A stretch of DNA of 64,000 bases. It comes from SAR92 clade bacterium (GTDB lineage Bacteria > Pseudomonadota > Gammaproteobacteria > Pseudomonadales > Porticoccaceae). How positions within the stretch are numbered: position 1 is the first letter of the stretch; each line of letters starts with the position of its first letter. The DNA lies in assembly GCA_014381985.1 (NCBI GenBank), contig JACNKP010000070.1:1-64000 (forward strand), written 5' to 3'. The notes under the pieces were generated by a model. That model did not search any database and was not told the DNA's origin. It was given only the letters and a program-made list of their open reading frames with translations. The position numbers and the translations under genes are program-made. This document shows, piece after piece, positions 47,689-58,449 of this stretch.

Positions 47689-48981
47689 TTAGCTATTTTG
47701 TTCTCGAGCAATTGCGCGCCAACCAATATCATCGCGCAGATAAACGTCATCCCAATGAATCTTAGAGGCCAGCTCATAGGCGCGAGCCTGAGCCTCAGAC
47801 ACTGTCGCGCCCATCGCGGTTGCACAGAGTACACGCCCGCCACTGGTCACCACATTGCCATCGGTGATGGCAGTGCCAGCATGAAAGATTTTTTGGTCTG
47901 CATCAGCAGGCGTATCAGACAAACCCGAAATAACATCACCACCACGATAGCTTCCAGGGTAACCACCTGCGGCTAGTACCACGCCAATAGAGGGCCGAGG
48001 ATCCCACTGCGCTGTTTGTTGGTTTAGCGTTCCCTCTAAAGCAGCTAAACAGTGGACTACCAAGTCAGATTGTAGACGCAGGAGTATGGGTTGAGTTTCT
48101 GGGTCGCCAAAGCGACAGTTGTACTCAATGACCTTGGGAGTGCCGTCGGCCATAATCATTAGCCCTGCATATAAAAAACCGTTGTAGTCATTGCCCTCAT
48201 CAGCCATACCCTTAACCGTAGGGTAGATTACTTCATCCATAATTCGCTGATAAATCACCTCATCCACTACGGGGGCTGGCGAGTACGCACCCATACCTCC
48301 AGTATTAGGGCCGGTGTCGCCGTTGCCAGCACGTTTATGATCTTGACTGGTAGCCATTGGTAATATATTTTTGCCATCCACCATCACAATAAAGCTGGCT
48401 TCTTCGCCATCCAAAAACTCTTCAATCACCACGCGACTGCCGGCCTCACCAAAGGCATTGCCGGCGAGCATGTCGCGCACTGCGTCTTCAGCTTCGGCCA
48501 TAGTCATGGCGACAATGACACCCTTACCCGCGGCCAAGCCATCGGCTTTAACCACGATGGGTGCGCCAACTTTTTGCAGGTATTCAAGCGCAGCATCAAC
48601 CTCAGTAAAGTTGCCATAGTTGGCAGTCGGTATTTGTTGGCGTTCAAGAAAGTCTTTGGTAAATGCTTTAGAACCCTCTAGTTGAGCAGCACCGCTAGAG
48701 GGCCCGAAAATTGCTAATCCACGTGACTCAAAATAATCAACAATGCCATCTACTAATGGTTGTTCAGGACCAACGATAGTTAGGCCGACGTTATTGTTCT
48801 CGGCAAAGTCAGCCAGTGCGGTAAAATCGGCCACCGAGATCGCAACGTTTTCCAGATCGCGCTCCATCGCAGTTCCTGCATTGCCCGGTGCTACATAAAC
48901 GGTGCTGACACTTGACGATTGAGACGCCTTCCAAGCCAGTGCATGTTCGCGTCCACCAGAGCCGATAACCAGAACATTCAT
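47689..48981 (-). CDS. purD: Phosphoribosylamine--glycine ligase
   Basis: Purine pathway ATP-grasp enzyme, 430 aa. Start MNVLVIGSGGREHALAWK, ATP-grasp loops in VVKADGLAAGKGVIVA and NTGGMGAYSPAPVVD, and EYNCRFGDPETQP are GARS motifs. ATG at 48981 (GGAA nine bases before) was preferred to TTG at 48999. In pseudomonads purD follows purH directly; here other genes lie between. Confidence 0.95.
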   Translation of the reverse strand: MNVLVIGSGGREHALAWKASQSSSVSTVYVAPGNAGTAMERDLENVAISVADFTALADFAENNNVGLTIVGPEQPLVDGIVDYFESRGLAIFGPSSGAAQLEGSKAFTKDFLERQQIPTANYGNFTEVDAALEYLQKVGAPIVVKADGLAAGKGVIVAMTMAEAEDAVRDMLAGNAFGEAGSRVVIEEFLDGEEASFIVMVDGKNILPMATSQDHKRAGNGDTGPNTGGMGAYSPAPVVDEVIYQRIMDEVIYPTVKGMADEGNDYNGFLYAGLMIMADGTPKVIEYNCRFGDPETQPILLRLQSDLVVHCLAALEGTLNQQTAQWDPRPSIGVVLAAGGYPGSYRGGDVISGLSDTPADADQKIFHAGTAITDGNVVTSGGRVLCATAMGATVSEAQARAYELASKIHWDDVYLRDDIGWRAIAREQNS

Positions 48982-49116
48982 TGTGTAATTTCCAAGCAAA
49001 ATTTAAGAGCGAAATTATAACAGACTGCACGACTGGGATTATATAATTTGTGGTACGGTGTCGCTAACAAGAGCAATCTAAATCTGCGTCTAAGTCGTAA
49101 TTTCACACAGGAAAAA

Positions 49117-50598
49117 TTGCCACAGAGGATATATCTTATCGCTGAACTACAACAATCTAACGCACCTACTATCATGTGGTTTCGCCAAGACCTAAGGCTT
49201 GCCGACAACCCAGCACTCTGCGCTGCTTGCGAGCGGGGTGAAATTATTCCCGTATATATTCTCGATGATCAAGGCGCCGAGAGTTGGAAAATGGGTGGCG
49301 CTAGCCGCTGGTGGTTACATTATGCGTTGGAAGATCTAAACGATTCTCTCAAGCAAGGATTACAGCTTTTTCAGGGCGATGCACTAACCATCCTTCGTGA
49401 TCTTGCCGCGCAAACTGGGGCGGCAGCTATCACCTGGAATCGTTGTTATGAGCCTTGGCGTATTACTCGCGACGCCATCCTTAAAACAGCGCTCAAAGAC
49501 GACGGCCTAGATGTGCAAAGCTTCAATGGCTCGCTGCTGTGGGAACCCTGGCAAGTACTTAAAAAAGACGGCACACCCTACAGAGTATTCACCCCTTATT
49601 ATCGCCGTGGTTGTCTTTCTGCTGCTGCTCCACGCCGGCCATTGGAGCCACCTGAAGGCATCAACTTAAGTAAAAATAGTGTCCACTCACTACTCCTAAA
49701 AGACATGAATTTACTGCCTAAAATTAACTGGGACGAGCAAATGAAAGTACGCTGGGATATCAGTGAAGCTGCCGCCCATGAACGCCTTGATGAGTTTGTT
49801 ATGGACGAGTTACAAGACTATCGTGAAGGGCGAAATTTCCCAGACAAACAGAACGTGTCACGTCTTTCCCCCTACCTGCATTTTGGTCAAATATCGCCAA
49901 ACATTGCTTGGCATCGTGCGGCAGAAGCAGGAGCTTTTATTACCAACGAACAAAGTCTAGATACCTTTATGAGTGAATTGGGTTGGCGCGAGTTCTCATA
50001 CTATTTGCTCTACCATTTTCCTAAGTTACCAACCGACAATTTACAGGTGCGTTTTAATCTTTTCCCTTGGGCAGAGAATGCCGACGCTGATCTAAAAGCC
50101 TGGCAACAGGGCAAAACGGGGTACCCACTAGTAGACGCAGGCATGCGCGAGCTATACACCACCGGTTACATGCACAACCGCGTGCGGATGGTGGTGGGTT
50201 CTTTTCTTGTGAAAAATTTACTCATACATTGGCACAGTGGCGAGGCTTGGTTTTGGGATTGTCTCGTCGATGCCGACCTTGCCAGCAACAGCGCTGGTTG
50301 GCAGTGGATTGCTGGCTGCGGTGCTGACGCCGCACCCTTTTTTAGAATCTTTAACCCCATCACTCAGAGTGAAAAGTTCGACAAGCAGGGCAGCTACATT
50401 CGCCGCTATGTGCCAGAGCTTGCTAACATGCCCGAAAAATATATTCATGCGCCCTGGCTCGCACCCTCTGAGGTGCTAACTGCGGCGGGGGTCGACATTG
50501 GCGATAACTACCCAGCACCTATAATGGATATTAAAGAATCCAGAGAGCGAGCATTGGCTGCTTTTGCGGTGACTAAAATTCAGCCTAAAGAGGCTTAA
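49117..50598 (+). CDS. phrB: Deoxyribodipyrimidine photolyase (cryptochrome/photolyase family)
   Basis: FAD enzyme that splits UV-made pyrimidine dimers with light. N-terminal alpha/beta domain MWFRQDLRLADNPALCAACE; C-terminal FAD domain with SELGWREFSYYLLYHFP, MHNRVRMVVGSFLVKNLL and WDCLVDADLASNSAGWQW, including the Trp electron-transfer residues. The start is uncertain: ATG at 49174 would cut the first beta strand, so TTG at 49117 (behind CAGGAAAA) is preferred; the frame is open back to 49048. Divergent from purD. Confidence 0.9.
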   Translation: MPQRIYLIAELQQSNAPTIMWFRQDLRLADNPALCAACERGEIIPVYILDDQGAESWKMGGASRWWLHYALEDLNDSLKQGLQLFQGDALTILRDLAAQTGAAAITWNRCYEPWRITRDAILKTALKDDGLDVQSFNGSLLWEPWQVLKKDGTPYRVFTPYYRRGCLSAAAPRRPLEPPEGINLSKNSVHSLLLKDMNLLPKINWDEQMKVRWDISEAAAHERLDEFVMDELQDYREGRNFPDKQNVSRLSPYLHFGQISPNIAWHRAAEAGAFITNEQSLDTFMSELGWREFSYYLLYHFPKLPTDNLQVRFNLFPWAENADADLKAWQQGKTGYPLVDAGMRELYTTGYMHNRVRMVVGSFLVKNLLIHWHSGEAWFWDCLVDADLASNSAGWQWIAGCGADAAPFFRIFNPITQSEKFDKQGSYIRRYVPELANMPEKYIHAPWLAPSEVLTAAGVDIGDNYPAPIMDIKESRERALAAFAVTKIQPKEA

Positions 50599-50627
50599 TG
50601 GGTCTCAATTTTTAGCGGAGTAATAAC

Positions 50628-51698
50628 ATGTATTTTGGCAGTGACAATCAAACCGGTGCATCTCCGCAGGTGCTAGACATGTTAACCGTGGCTAACAATG
50701 AGTATACACATGGTTATGGCGATGACCGCTGGACCAACCAAGCCATAGAGGCCTTAAAAACCCTCTTTGAATGTGACCTAGAGGCCTACTTTGTGGCTAC
50801 TGGCACTGCTGCAAACTCACTGGCACTGTCGTGCATGGTTCAACCATGGGATGCTATTCTCTGCCATGACAGCGCCCATATTATTCTTGACGAGTCCACT
50901 GCCCCAGAGCTATTTACTGGCGGAGCACGAATGGTGCCTATTTCCAATGGCGAGGGCAAGATCAGCCCACAACACCTGAAAGACTATTTCCAAACAATAG
51001 GTACTGATTACCCACATAATGTGCGAGCCACCGCTTTAAGTATTACCCAAGCTAGCGAATCAGGACTTGTGTACACGCCAACAGAGATCTCTGCACTTAG
51101 TGCTGTTGCCAAAGACAATGGGCTAAGCGTGCACATGGACGGCGCCCGATTTTCCAACGCCGTGGCTTCCCAGCAGTGCACCCCTGCAGAATTGTCATGG
51201 AAAGCGGGAGTGGATGTACTCTGCTTAGGCGCCACCAAATGTGGTGCGCTCTGTGCTGAGGTTGTCATATTTTTCAACAAAGAGTTAGCCGCGACCTTTA
51301 CTCATCGCCGTAAGCGCGGTGGTCATTTATTGTCCAAGGGCCGAGTATTTGGCGCTCAGATGGTGGGTTGGTTACAAGATGACCATTGGCTTGATCTGGC
51401 TCAATATGCCAATACTCAGGCCACTCAGTTAGCCAAACAAATTGCGACTTTTGACCGTCTGCAGTTGGTCTGGCCGGTAGAGTCAAACGAACTTTTTGTT
51501 ATCATGCCCAAAGGGCTGGCAGTGCACTTGCAAGACGCCGGCGCTGAATTCTATGACTGGTACGTTACTACCTTGCCACCCAATATACTGATAGATGAGG
51601 ATGAGATGTTCGCACGACTAGTCACCTCCTTTGTTACTCAAGATTCCCAGTGCGAAGCTTTTTGTGAGTTAATTCATGATTATTTTGCCGCGCAGTAA
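50628..51698 (+). CDS. Low-specificity threonine aldolase
   Basis: PLP enzyme cleaving threonine or allo-threonine to glycine and acetaldehyde, 356 aa. SDNQTGASPQVLDML, EYTHGYGDDRW, ATGTAANSLALS, VHMDGARFSNAV and the PLP-lysine segment LCLGATKCGALCAE match the beta-eliminating lyase/aldolase family. ATG at 50628 follows AGCGGAG. It lies 29 bases behind the photolyase stop, probably co-transcribed. Confidence 0.88.
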   Translation: MYFGSDNQTGASPQVLDMLTVANNEYTHGYGDDRWTNQAIEALKTLFECDLEAYFVATGTAANSLALSCMVQPWDAILCHDSAHIILDESTAPELFTGGARMVPISNGEGKISPQHLKDYFQTIGTDYPHNVRATALSITQASESGLVYTPTEISALSAVAKDNGLSVHMDGARFSNAVASQQCTPAELSWKAGVDVLCLGATKCGALCAEVVIFFNKELAATFTHRRKRGGHLLSKGRVFGAQMVGWLQDDHWLDLAQYANTQATQLAKQIATFDRLQLVWPVESNELFVIMPKGLAVHLQDAGAEFYDWYVTTLPPNILIDEDEMFARLVTSFVTQDSQCEAFCELIHDYFAAQ

Positions 51699-51762
51699 AA
51701 GCGCTATATAAGTAAAAATACTAATGATCTAATACGTTGATCAATAAAAAGACGAGGAAAAA

Positions 51763-52506
51763 TTGCATATTTTGCGAGGGTTAGAAAAGTATTTGCAGTC
51801 AATGGTTGCAAAACCTACTGCCAGCAGAGCCATGGTTCTCTCAGGGTTGTTGGGGTTTTTAGGGGCAACTATTATGTTTGCTGGTGATCTATTGCTCTAT
51901 GCCCATTGGCGTGAAATGCCTGTGGTTAATGAAGCCATTCTCTCATTGTTACCGGGCAGGAAGGTGGTGCTTTTGGCAACATCTGGCGAGCTGCAAATAT
52001 CTGGTGTTTTAGGCCCCATAGCAGCAGTTTTTTATCTTTTTGGCGCTTGGCATCTATACATTAAATTAGCATTTTACTCGCCATTTTGGGCCGCTTTAAC
52101 CGCTATTTCTTTCGCTTTTAGCATAATAATAGCCGGTGCCTACCATGCCTTGTGGGGTATGTATGGGCTTATTGTTCAATTCGCCAATACGCAAGAATCA
52201 GCGGCACTAGCGCTACTTGAGGCGGCCGCTAATTACATGACTTTTGTCGCTGACACAGTGACCGTGCCCCTGAGCCTGGCGTGTTCGATTGTCTTGGTGA
52301 GAACGCTACTGGCTAAAACCGATTACCCGCGATGGATGGCACTGTTAAACCCGCTGCTTCTTTTGTTTGTGGGTGGGCCAATACTGACTTCAGTAGCGGT
52401 AAACATGGCAGTACCCTATGGCGCCCTAACTGTGGGGACTTACTTTAACGTAGTAATGATGATTTTCTTTTTGGCCTCAGTTTATAGCCCCAAGCGAAAA
52501 ACTTGA
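51763..52506 (+). CDS. Uncharacterised multi-span membrane protein (DUF6796-like)
   Basis: A 247-residue hydrophobic protein with about seven spans; segments such as GLLGFLGATIMFAGDLLLY, GPIAAVFYLFGAWHLYIKLA and AGAYHALWGMYGLIVQFA are seen. It resembles the family I know as DUF6796, from memory, with no known function. Start TTG at 51763, close behind GAGGAAAAA; the frame has no ATG before the first span. It is the third gene after the photolyase. Confidence 0.65.
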   Translation: MHILRGLEKYLQSMVAKPTASRAMVLSGLLGFLGATIMFAGDLLLYAHWREMPVVNEAILSLLPGRKVVLLATSGELQISGVLGPIAAVFYLFGAWHLYIKLAFYSPFWAALTAISFAFSIIIAGAYHALWGMYGLIVQFANTQESAALALLEAAANYMTFVADTVTVPLSLACSIVLVRTLLAKTDYPRWMALLNPLLLLFVGGPILTSVAVNMAVPYGALTVGTYFNVVMMIFFLASVYSPKRKT

Positions 52507-52608
52507 GTGCTCAGCGTTAGTTTGGCCGACAATGAAACCTTTGCTCGGCTAAAACATAACAATATAACTAAAAGTGTCTCATTATTGGGTGATTAAAAAA
52601 TGCTCAAT

Positions 52609-52637
52609 AAAAAGCCCGCACTAAGCGGCCTTTTTGT
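52609..52637. terminator. Bidirectional terminator between the DUF6796-like gene and purH
   Basis: AAAAAGCCCGC and GCGGCCTTTTT form an 11-bp stem with one mismatch around ACTAA. A and T runs flank it on both strands, so it can end both convergent transcripts. Confidence 0.75.
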
Positions 52638-52654
52638 TGAAACAGGGAAAAGGC

Positions 52655-54229
52655 TTAGTGCCTGAAATGACGCATTCCCGTGAGCACCATCGCCATGCCA
52701 TGTTCATTTGCTGCTGCAATGACTTCTTCATCTCGCATGGAACCACCGGGCTGAATAATACAGCTAATGCCGGCTGCCCCTGCGTTATCAATGCCATCGC
52801 GGAAGGGGAAGAATGCATCAGACGCCATCACTGCGCCGACCACTTCGAGCCCTGCGTGCTCGGCTTTAATGCCGGCAATGCGAGCACTGTTAATACGGCT
52901 CATCTGGCCTGCGCCAACGCCAACAGTTTGGTTATTTTTGGCATAAATAATGGCGTTAGACTTGACCATTTTGGCGACCTTCCAAGCAAACAGCATGTCG
53001 GTCATCTCGCTGTTTGTTGGCACTCGTTTAGACACCACCTTGAGATCTTGCTCAGTAATCATGCCGTTGTCGCGGTCTTGAATCAGCAGACCGCCATTGA
53101 CGCGTTTGTAGTCAAAGTCTTGCGGACGCTGCTCACCCCAGGTGCCGCATTCTAGAAGCCTGACGTTTTTCTTCGCGGCCACTACAGCGACGGCATCAGC
53201 CGATACTGAGGGGGCAATAATGACTTCAACAAATTGTTTTGCACAAATAGCTTCTGCAGTCTTGGCATCCAACTCACGGTTAAAGGCAATAATGCCGCCG
53301 AAGGCCGATTCTGGGTCTGTGGCAAAAGCGAGATCATAGGCAGTGCCGATGTCGACCGCTACTGCCACACCACAGGGGTTGGCGTGTTTAACAATAACGC
53401 AGGCCGGTTGATCAAACTGTTTTACGCATTCAAGTGCCGCATCGGTATCAGCAATGTTGTTGAACGAAAGCTCTTTACCTTGCAGTTGTTTTGCGGTGGC
53501 CACACTAGCTTCGGTGGGGTTAGCCTCGGTATAGAACGCTGCTTTTTGATGAGGGTTTTCACCGTAGCGCATTTCTTGAGTTTTGAAATACTGCATATTA
53601 AAGGTGTCAGAAAAATCACGGACAGTGTTGTCGATATCACGAGCACCAAAGTGATTGGCAATCATGCCGTCATAGCCAGCTGTGTGCTCAAAGGCTTTGA
53701 CCATGAGCGCATAACGGGTGCCGTAATCAAGTTGCCCTTCATTGGCCTGCATTTCTTCAAGCACGGTTGCGTAATCACCGCTGTTAACCACAATAGCTAC
53801 GTCTTTATGATTTTTAGCTGCCGAGCGAACCATGGTTGGGCCGCCAATATCAATATTTTCAATGGCGTTAGGCAATGTGCAATCAGGGTCGGCAACGGTC
53901 GCTGCAAACGGGTAGAGATTAACAATGACCATATCTATAGGTTTAATCGAGTGCTCTGCCATCACGGCATCATCGGTGCCACGCCGACCTAAAATACCGC
54001 CATGCACTTTTGGATGCAGAGTTTTAACACGGCCGTCCATCATCTCGGGAAAACCGGTGTAGTCTGAGACTTCAGTCACCGCAATATTGTTTTCTTGGAG
54101 TAAGCGGAAGGTGCCGCCAGTGGAGAGTAGTTCGACGCCGAGGGCGTTTAGTGCGCGGGCAAAATCAACAATGCCGTTTTTGTCAGATACGCTAATCAGT
54201 GCGCGTGAAACTTTTTTTAGATCGCTCAT
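52655..54229 (-). CDS. purH: Bifunctional AICAR transformylase/IMP cyclohydrolase
   Basis: Last two steps of IMP synthesis, 524 aa. The N-terminal cyclohydrolase (MGS) domain has [28 protein letters not shown] and [16 protein letters not shown]; the C-terminal transformylase has [25 protein letters not shown] and [15 protein letters not shown] at 54229. It is followed by purD only after a group of unrelated genes, and preceded by fis. Confidence 0.96.
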   Translation of the reverse strand: MSDLKKVSRALISVSDKNGIVDFARALNALGVELLSTGGTFRLLQENNIAVTEVSDYTGFPEMMDGRVKTLHPKVHGGILGRRGTDDAVMAEHSIKPIDMVIVNLYPFAATVADPDCTLPNAIENIDIGGPTMVRSAAKNHKDVAIVVNSGDYATVLEEMQANEGQLDYGTRYALMVKAFEHTAGYDGMIANHFGARDIDNTVRDFSDTFNMQYFKTQEMRYGENPHQKAAFYTEANPTEASVATAKQLQGKELSFNNIADTDAALECVKQFDQPACVIVKHANPCGVAVAVDIGTAYDLAFATDPESAFGGIIAFNRELDAKTAEAICAKQFVEVIIAPSVSADAVAVVAAKKNVRLLECGTWGEQRPQDFDYKRVNGGLLIQDRDNGMITEQDLKVVSKRVPTNSEMTDMLFAWKVAKMVKSNAIIYAKNNQTVGVGAGQMSRINSARIAGIKAEHAGLEVVGAVMASDAFFPFRDGIDNAGAAGISCIIQPGGSMRDEEVIAAANEHGMAMVLTGMRHFRH

Positions 54230-54244
54230 GAAGTCCTCGGGTAG

Positions 54245-54574
54245 TTACAAAAGATCATACTGTTTTAGTTTTTTTCGGAGTGTACCTCGGTTAAGGCCGA
54301 GTATTTCGGAAGCTTTACTCTGGTTTTGCCGAGTATAGGCCATGACTGCGGTTAGCAGTGGTGCCTCGACTTCAGCTAACACTAAATCATAAAGATTCAC
54401 AGTGCTTTGACCATCTAAATCGTCAAAATAACGCTGCATAGCGTCGGCAACACTGACTCTTAATGAGTGTTGAGTGTCTTTTGTCGTCTGTTGAGCCGGC
54501 GGGATATAGTCCGGAGTAGTCAGGTAGCTATTAATGTCTTTTTTGTCTAACACTTTGATATCGTCAGGAGTCAT
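54245..54574 (-). CDS. fis: Nucleoid-associated regulator Fis
   Basis: A 109-residue Fis homologue. The N-terminal half is variable; the dimer and DNA-binding part at the C-terminus (PLLTAVMAYTRQNQSKASEI then LGLNRGTLRKKLKQYDLL) is a classic Fis helix-turn-helix. Slightly longer than the 98-residue E. coli form. ATG at 54574 overlaps the dusB stop by 4 bases, the usual dusB-fis operon. Confidence 0.92.
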   Translation of the reverse strand: MTPDDIKVLDKKDINSYLTTPDYIPPAQQTTKDTQHSLRVSVADAMQRYFDDLDGQSTVNLYDLVLAEVEAPLLTAVMAYTRQNQSKASEILGLNRGTLRKKLKQYDLL

Positions 54575-55575
54575 GCGACTTTTTCCTCGTAGCCCGATAC
54601 GAAGAAAAAATTATTGAGTAATGTTCGTTGTTGTTCGGTGGTTTCAAGTGTATTGAACTGACGGGTAAAGTCTCTGCCACCGGGTAGTGGGTTGATGTAC
54701 CAACCAATGTGTTTTCGAGAAATACGCAACCCACCAGCCTCACCATAAAACTCATGCAGTGCGAGCAGATGAGCGGACATGATGGCTGCACATTCTTCCA
54801 TGCTTGGCGATGCTAGTCGCTTTCCAAATTTAAGAAAGTGATTTATTTGGTTGAAAATCCAGGGATTACCCTGGGCGGCACGTCCAATCATAACTGCAGC
54901 AGCACCTGTGTGTTGTAGGACTGAAACAGCTTTTTCTGGATCGGTAATGTCACCGTTTGCTAGCACGGGAATGGATACTGCCTCCACGACTTGGGCGATG
55001 GTGTCGTACTCAACCTCACCGACAAAACGACAGGCTCGCGTACGACCGTGGACAGCCAGCGCGGAGATACCTGCGTCCTCTGCAATTTTTGCAATGGTCA
55101 CTGCGTTGCGGTTTTGTCTGTCCCAGCCAGTGCGAATTTTTAAGGTAATGGGGACGTCGGTCGCAGAAACTACAGCTTCTAAGATGTTTTTCACTAGCTC
55201 TGGATTTTGCAGTAACGCTGACCCTGCAGCACGCTTGCATACTTTTTTAGCAGGACACCCCATATTAAGATCAATAATCTCAGCACCCTGCTGGACGTTG
55301 AATTTGGCTGCTTCTGCCATCATTTGAGGATCGTAGCCAGCTATTTGCACTGATCTTGGTGCAGGTTCATCACCAAATTCCACTCGGAGACGAGACTTAC
55401 GAGTCGACCACGTGGTCGGGTCGGCGGCTACCATCTCAGATACAACTAAACCAGCGCCCATTTTTCTGCATAGTTGGCGGAACGGTAAATCAGTCACGCC
55501 GGCCATGGGTGCGAGCACGGTTTGGTTTTTAATGTGATAAGGGCCAATATTAAACACGTTAATCTCAGGTGCCAC
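54571..55575 (-). CDS. dusB: tRNA-dihydrouridine synthase B
   Basis: FMN enzyme that reduces uridine in tRNA, 334 aa TIM barrel plus helical domain. VLAPMAGVTDLPFRQLCRKM, catalytic Cys in DLNMGCPAKKVCKRAAGSAL, VHGRTRACRF and IGRAAQGNPWIF are family motifs. GTG at 55575 is used here; a second GTG five codons on (55560) would give the more usual FNIGPY start. First of the dusB-fis pair. Confidence 0.93.
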   Translation of the reverse strand: MAPEINVFNIGPYHIKNQTVLAPMAGVTDLPFRQLCRKMGAGLVVSEMVAADPTTWSTRKSRLRVEFGDEPAPRSVQIAGYDPQMMAEAAKFNVQQGAEIIDLNMGCPAKKVCKRAAGSALLQNPELVKNILEAVVSATDVPITLKIRTGWDRQNRNAVTIAKIAEDAGISALAVHGRTRACRFVGEVEYDTIAQVVEAVSIPVLANGDITDPEKAVSVLQHTGAAAVMIGRAAQGNPWIFNQINHFLKFGKRLASPSMEECAAIMSAHLLALHEFYGEAGGLRISRKHIGWYINPLPGGRDFTRQFNTLETTEQQRTLLNNFFFVSGYEEKVA

Positions 55576-55692
55576 GTTAAGGGTTGATCATAATACCCCT
55601 TGAACGATTGATTAAAAAGTGATCAATTAAAAAATATGCCGTTTATTGATAATTCTGCGTTAGCAAGTCACTAAAGCGCGTTAAATGCAGAG

Positions 55693-56574
55693 CTACTTCA
55701 ATTTTTGGGCGCTCAATTGGGCCCATTCAGACTGGATAGCTGGGGCAGAGAATTTAAAGTGCCCACTGTATGGCGCAGACACAGATTCAATTTGCCTATC
55801 TAGAAGCCCTGCTAAGCACAATAAACCATTGGTCTCAGTCATGGCGCTAAGCTTGGGTGCTAGCTCAATAAGCGGTGCTGCTAAAATATTGGCCACCATA
55901 ACTTCCGCGCACAGGTCTTTGGGAACCTCGTCAGGAAGATAGGTAACGAGTCGATCATCAGTAATATTATTACGTTGTGCATTATCGCGACTGGCCAGCA
56001 AAGCTTGAGGATCATTGTCGACAGCGATAACTTGCTTGGCCCCCAGCAGCAGAGCGGCAATGCCTAAAATGCCAGAGCCACAACCATAGTCGATAATAGT
56101 CTTGCCATTTAAATCTTGTTTGTCTAACCATCTCAAGCACAAGTGAGTGGTAGGGTGACTGCCCGTACCAAACGCTAATCCTGGGTCAAGACTTAAGTTG
56201 ACACCTTGAGGGTCCGGCGGGGCAATCCAGCTTGGGCATATCCATAAGCGCTCCCCGCATTTTAGAGGGTTAAAGTGTTTCTTCCATTCTTGGGACCAGT
56301 CTTTATCTTCGAGCTGCTCCCAGCGCATCTGTTGAGAGTTTGAAGTAGTCGCGTTAAATTGCTCATTGATCTTTTTGGTGTCGACTGTAGTGGGAAATAA
56401 GGCGGTAACAACGCATTGATCCCAGAGAGGGGTTTCGCCGACTGCTGGCTCCAGAATGGGTTGATCGGCCGCATCTTGTATCGTGACCGACAGGGCATTA
56501 AGCGCGACAAGAGCGGCTTCTATTTCTTGGCTGTCGTGTCGGGATGAGAGAATAATTAACTGGATCCACTGCAT
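55693..56574 (-). CDS. prmA: Ribosomal protein L11 methyltransferase
   Basis: Methylates L11, 293 aa. LDPGLAFGTGSHPTTHLCLR, SAM motif DYGCGSGILGIAALLLGA and MVANILAAPLIELAP are conserved. ATG at 56574. Lies between dusB and accC as in pseudomonads. Confidence 0.94.
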   Translation of the reverse strand: MQWIQLIILSSRHDSQEIEAALVALNALSVTIQDAADQPILEPAVGETPLWDQCVVTALFPTTVDTKKINEQFNATTSNSQQMRWEQLEDKDWSQEWKKHFNPLKCGERLWICPSWIAPPDPQGVNLSLDPGLAFGTGSHPTTHLCLRWLDKQDLNGKTIIDYGCGSGILGIAALLLGAKQVIAVDNDPQALLASRDNAQRNNITDDRLVTYLPDEVPKDLCAEVMVANILAAPLIELAPKLSAMTETNGLLCLAGLLDRQIESVSAPYSGHFKFSAPAIQSEWAQLSAQKLK

Positions 56575-56621
56575 GCTTAAGGTCCGGCGTTAGTTTGGCC
56601 TATAAAAAGGCAGGGTAGAAC

Positions 56622-57962
56622 CTATAGGCCAAGTTTTTTCTCAAGATAATGAATATTGACGCCACCCTTTTTGAAAGCCTCGTCTCTTACTAGGTCTTCA
56701 TGAAGGGGAATATTGGTTTTGATACCGTCAATGACCATTTCATCCAGAGCGATACGCATTCTGGACAATGCCGCTTCTCGATCGTGACCATAAGTAATGA
56801 CCTTGCCGATTAGAGAATCATAATTAGGTGGCACTGTGTAGCCATTATAAATATGAGAGTCAACACGGATGCCGTTTCCCCCTGGGGCGTGATAGGCGTT
56901 GATAGTGCCGGGCTGTGGCATAAAGGTAATAGGATCTTCGGCATTAATTCGACATTCAAACGAGTGGCCACGAAAGATAATATCTTCTTGCTTAAAGCTT
57001 AGAGGGCGCCCGCTTGCAATTAAAAGCTGCTCTTTAACGATATCAACGCCTGTAATCATTTCAGACACGGGATGCTCCACTTGGACCCGAGTGTTCATTT
57101 CGATAAAGTAAAAATGGCCATCTTCATAAAGGAATTCGAAGGTTCCGGCACCGCGATAGTTGATTTGAATACAGGCTTTTACGCAGCTCTCAAACACTGC
57201 CTGCCTAGCATCCTCTGGAATGCCTGGAGCTGGTGCTTCTTCGAGTACTTTTTGGTGCCGCCGCTGCAAGGAGCAGTCCCGGTCTCCAAGATGGATGGCC
57301 TGGCCCTGACCGTCTGAAAGCACCTGCACTTCGACATGCCTTGGGTTTTGGAGAAATTTCTCCATGTACACCGTGCCGTCACCAAAAGCTGCTGCTGCTT
57401 CAGTCTGCGTTATAGAAACGGCATTGACCAAGGCTTCTTCATTCTCGACCACACGCATACCTCTGCCGCCACCGCCTGCCGCTGCCTTAATAATAACGGG
57501 ATAGCCAATTCGTGTAGCAGTAGAACGCAAAGTCTCAGGATCGTTAGATAATGGGCCGTCAGAACCCGGTACAGTTGGAACGCCTGCCGCTTTCATAGCC
57601 TTAATGGCCGCAACCTTGTCCCCCATAACGCGAATTACGTCCGCGGTTGGCCCGATAAAAACGAAGCCGCTTTTTTCAACCTGCTCGGCAAAGTTGGCGT
57701 TTTCTGCCAAAAACCCATAGCCAGGGTGCACAGCAGAGGCGCCGGTTATTTCCATTGCGCTAATAAGGGCAGGAACATTCAGGTAGCTTTGTGGTGACGG
57801 ATTTGGACCAATGCAAACAGCCTCATCGGCTAATTTAACGTGCTTAAGTGCAGCGTCAATTTTCGAATGAACGGCAACGGTTTTTATATCCAACTCTTTA
57901 CAAGCGCGGAGAATTCGTAAGGCAATTTCGCCGCGATTGGCGATAAGCACTTTATCCAGCAT
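56622..57962 (-). CDS. accC: Acetyl-CoA carboxylase biotin carboxylase subunit
   Basis: Carboxylates biotin on AccB with ATP and bicarbonate, 446 aa. [38 protein letters not shown]-grasp Gly-rich loop [14 protein letters not shown] and [18 protein letters not shown] are all present. ATG at 57962 lies 20 bases behind the accB stop. Confidence 0.97.
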   Translation of the reverse strand: MLDKVLIANRGEIALRILRACKELDIKTVAVHSKIDAALKHVKLADEAVCIGPNPSPQSYLNVPALISAMEITGASAVHPGYGFLAENANFAEQVEKSGFVFIGPTADVIRVMGDKVAAIKAMKAAGVPTVPGSDGPLSNDPETLRSTATRIGYPVIIKAAAGGGGRGMRVVENEEALVNAVSITQTEAAAAFGDGTVYMEKFLQNPRHVEVQVLSDGQGQAIHLGDRDCSLQRRHQKVLEEAPAPGIPEDARQAVFESCVKACIQINYRGAGTFEFLYEDGHFYFIEMNTRVQVEHPVSEMITGVDIVKEQLLIASGRPLSFKQEDIIFRGHSFECRINAEDPITFMPQPGTINAYHAPGGNGIRVDSHIYNGYTVPPNYDSLIGKVITYGHDREAALSRMRIALDEMVIDGIKTNIPLHEDLVRDEAFKKGGVNIHYLEKKLGL

Positions 57963-57982
57963 GGTTTATTTCCTGCGCGCTA

Positions 57983-58435
57983 TTAAACAATCGTGAATAA
58001 AGGTTGATCGAATTCTACGGGATCGCCGTCTTCAACCAGCACGGCGCCAATAACTCCGCCTTTATCCGCTTCAATTTGATTCATCATTTTCATGGCTTCG
58101 ATAATACAAAGAACATCGCCCGGCGAAACAGTTTGACCAACGCTTGCAAATGCCGGAGAGCCAGGAGCAGGAGAGGCATAAAAGCTACCGACCATAGGAG
58201 AATTTACGATATGACCCTGAAGTTCAACTGGTGCGGTAGGCTCTACAGCGTGCACTCCGCCAATGGCCGGTGCGGCTGCTACAGGGGACGCTGCAATGGC
58301 AGGCGGTGCAGCATAAGAGACTACTTGAGCGCCACGACTGATTCGAACTGAATCTTCGCCCTCAGTAATTTCAAGTTCATTAATATTAGACTCTTCAAGC
58401 AGCTCAATAAGCTTCTTAACTTTACGGATATCCAT
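57983..58435 (-). CDS. accB: Biotin carboxyl carrier protein
   Basis: Carries biotin in acetyl-CoA carboxylase, 150 aa. N-terminal [20 protein letters not shown], an Ala/Pro-rich linker (residues 40-70), then the biotinyl domain with [15 protein letters not shown] thumb region and the biotin lysine in [17 protein letters not shown] at 58435. Operon aroQ-accB-accC-prmA. Confidence 0.96.
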   Translation of the reverse strand: MDIRKVKKLIELLEESNINELEITEGEDSVRISRGAQVVSYAAPPAIAASPVAAAPAIGGVHAVEPTAPVELQGHIVNSPMVGSFYASPAPGSPAFASVGQTVSPGDVLCIIEAMKMMNQIEADKGGVIGAVLVEDGDPVEFDQPLFTIV

Positions 58436-58449
58436 TGTTGTCTCTCAAT

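Noticed and set aside
53234-53992. A 252-residue plus-strand open frame inside purH
   Set aside because: It lies wholly opposite the well-supported purH gene, has no ribosome site and no recognisable domain; a shadow frame.
57983-58351. A 115-residue plus-strand frame opposite accB
   Set aside because: Antisense to the biotin carrier domain; no evidence of its own.
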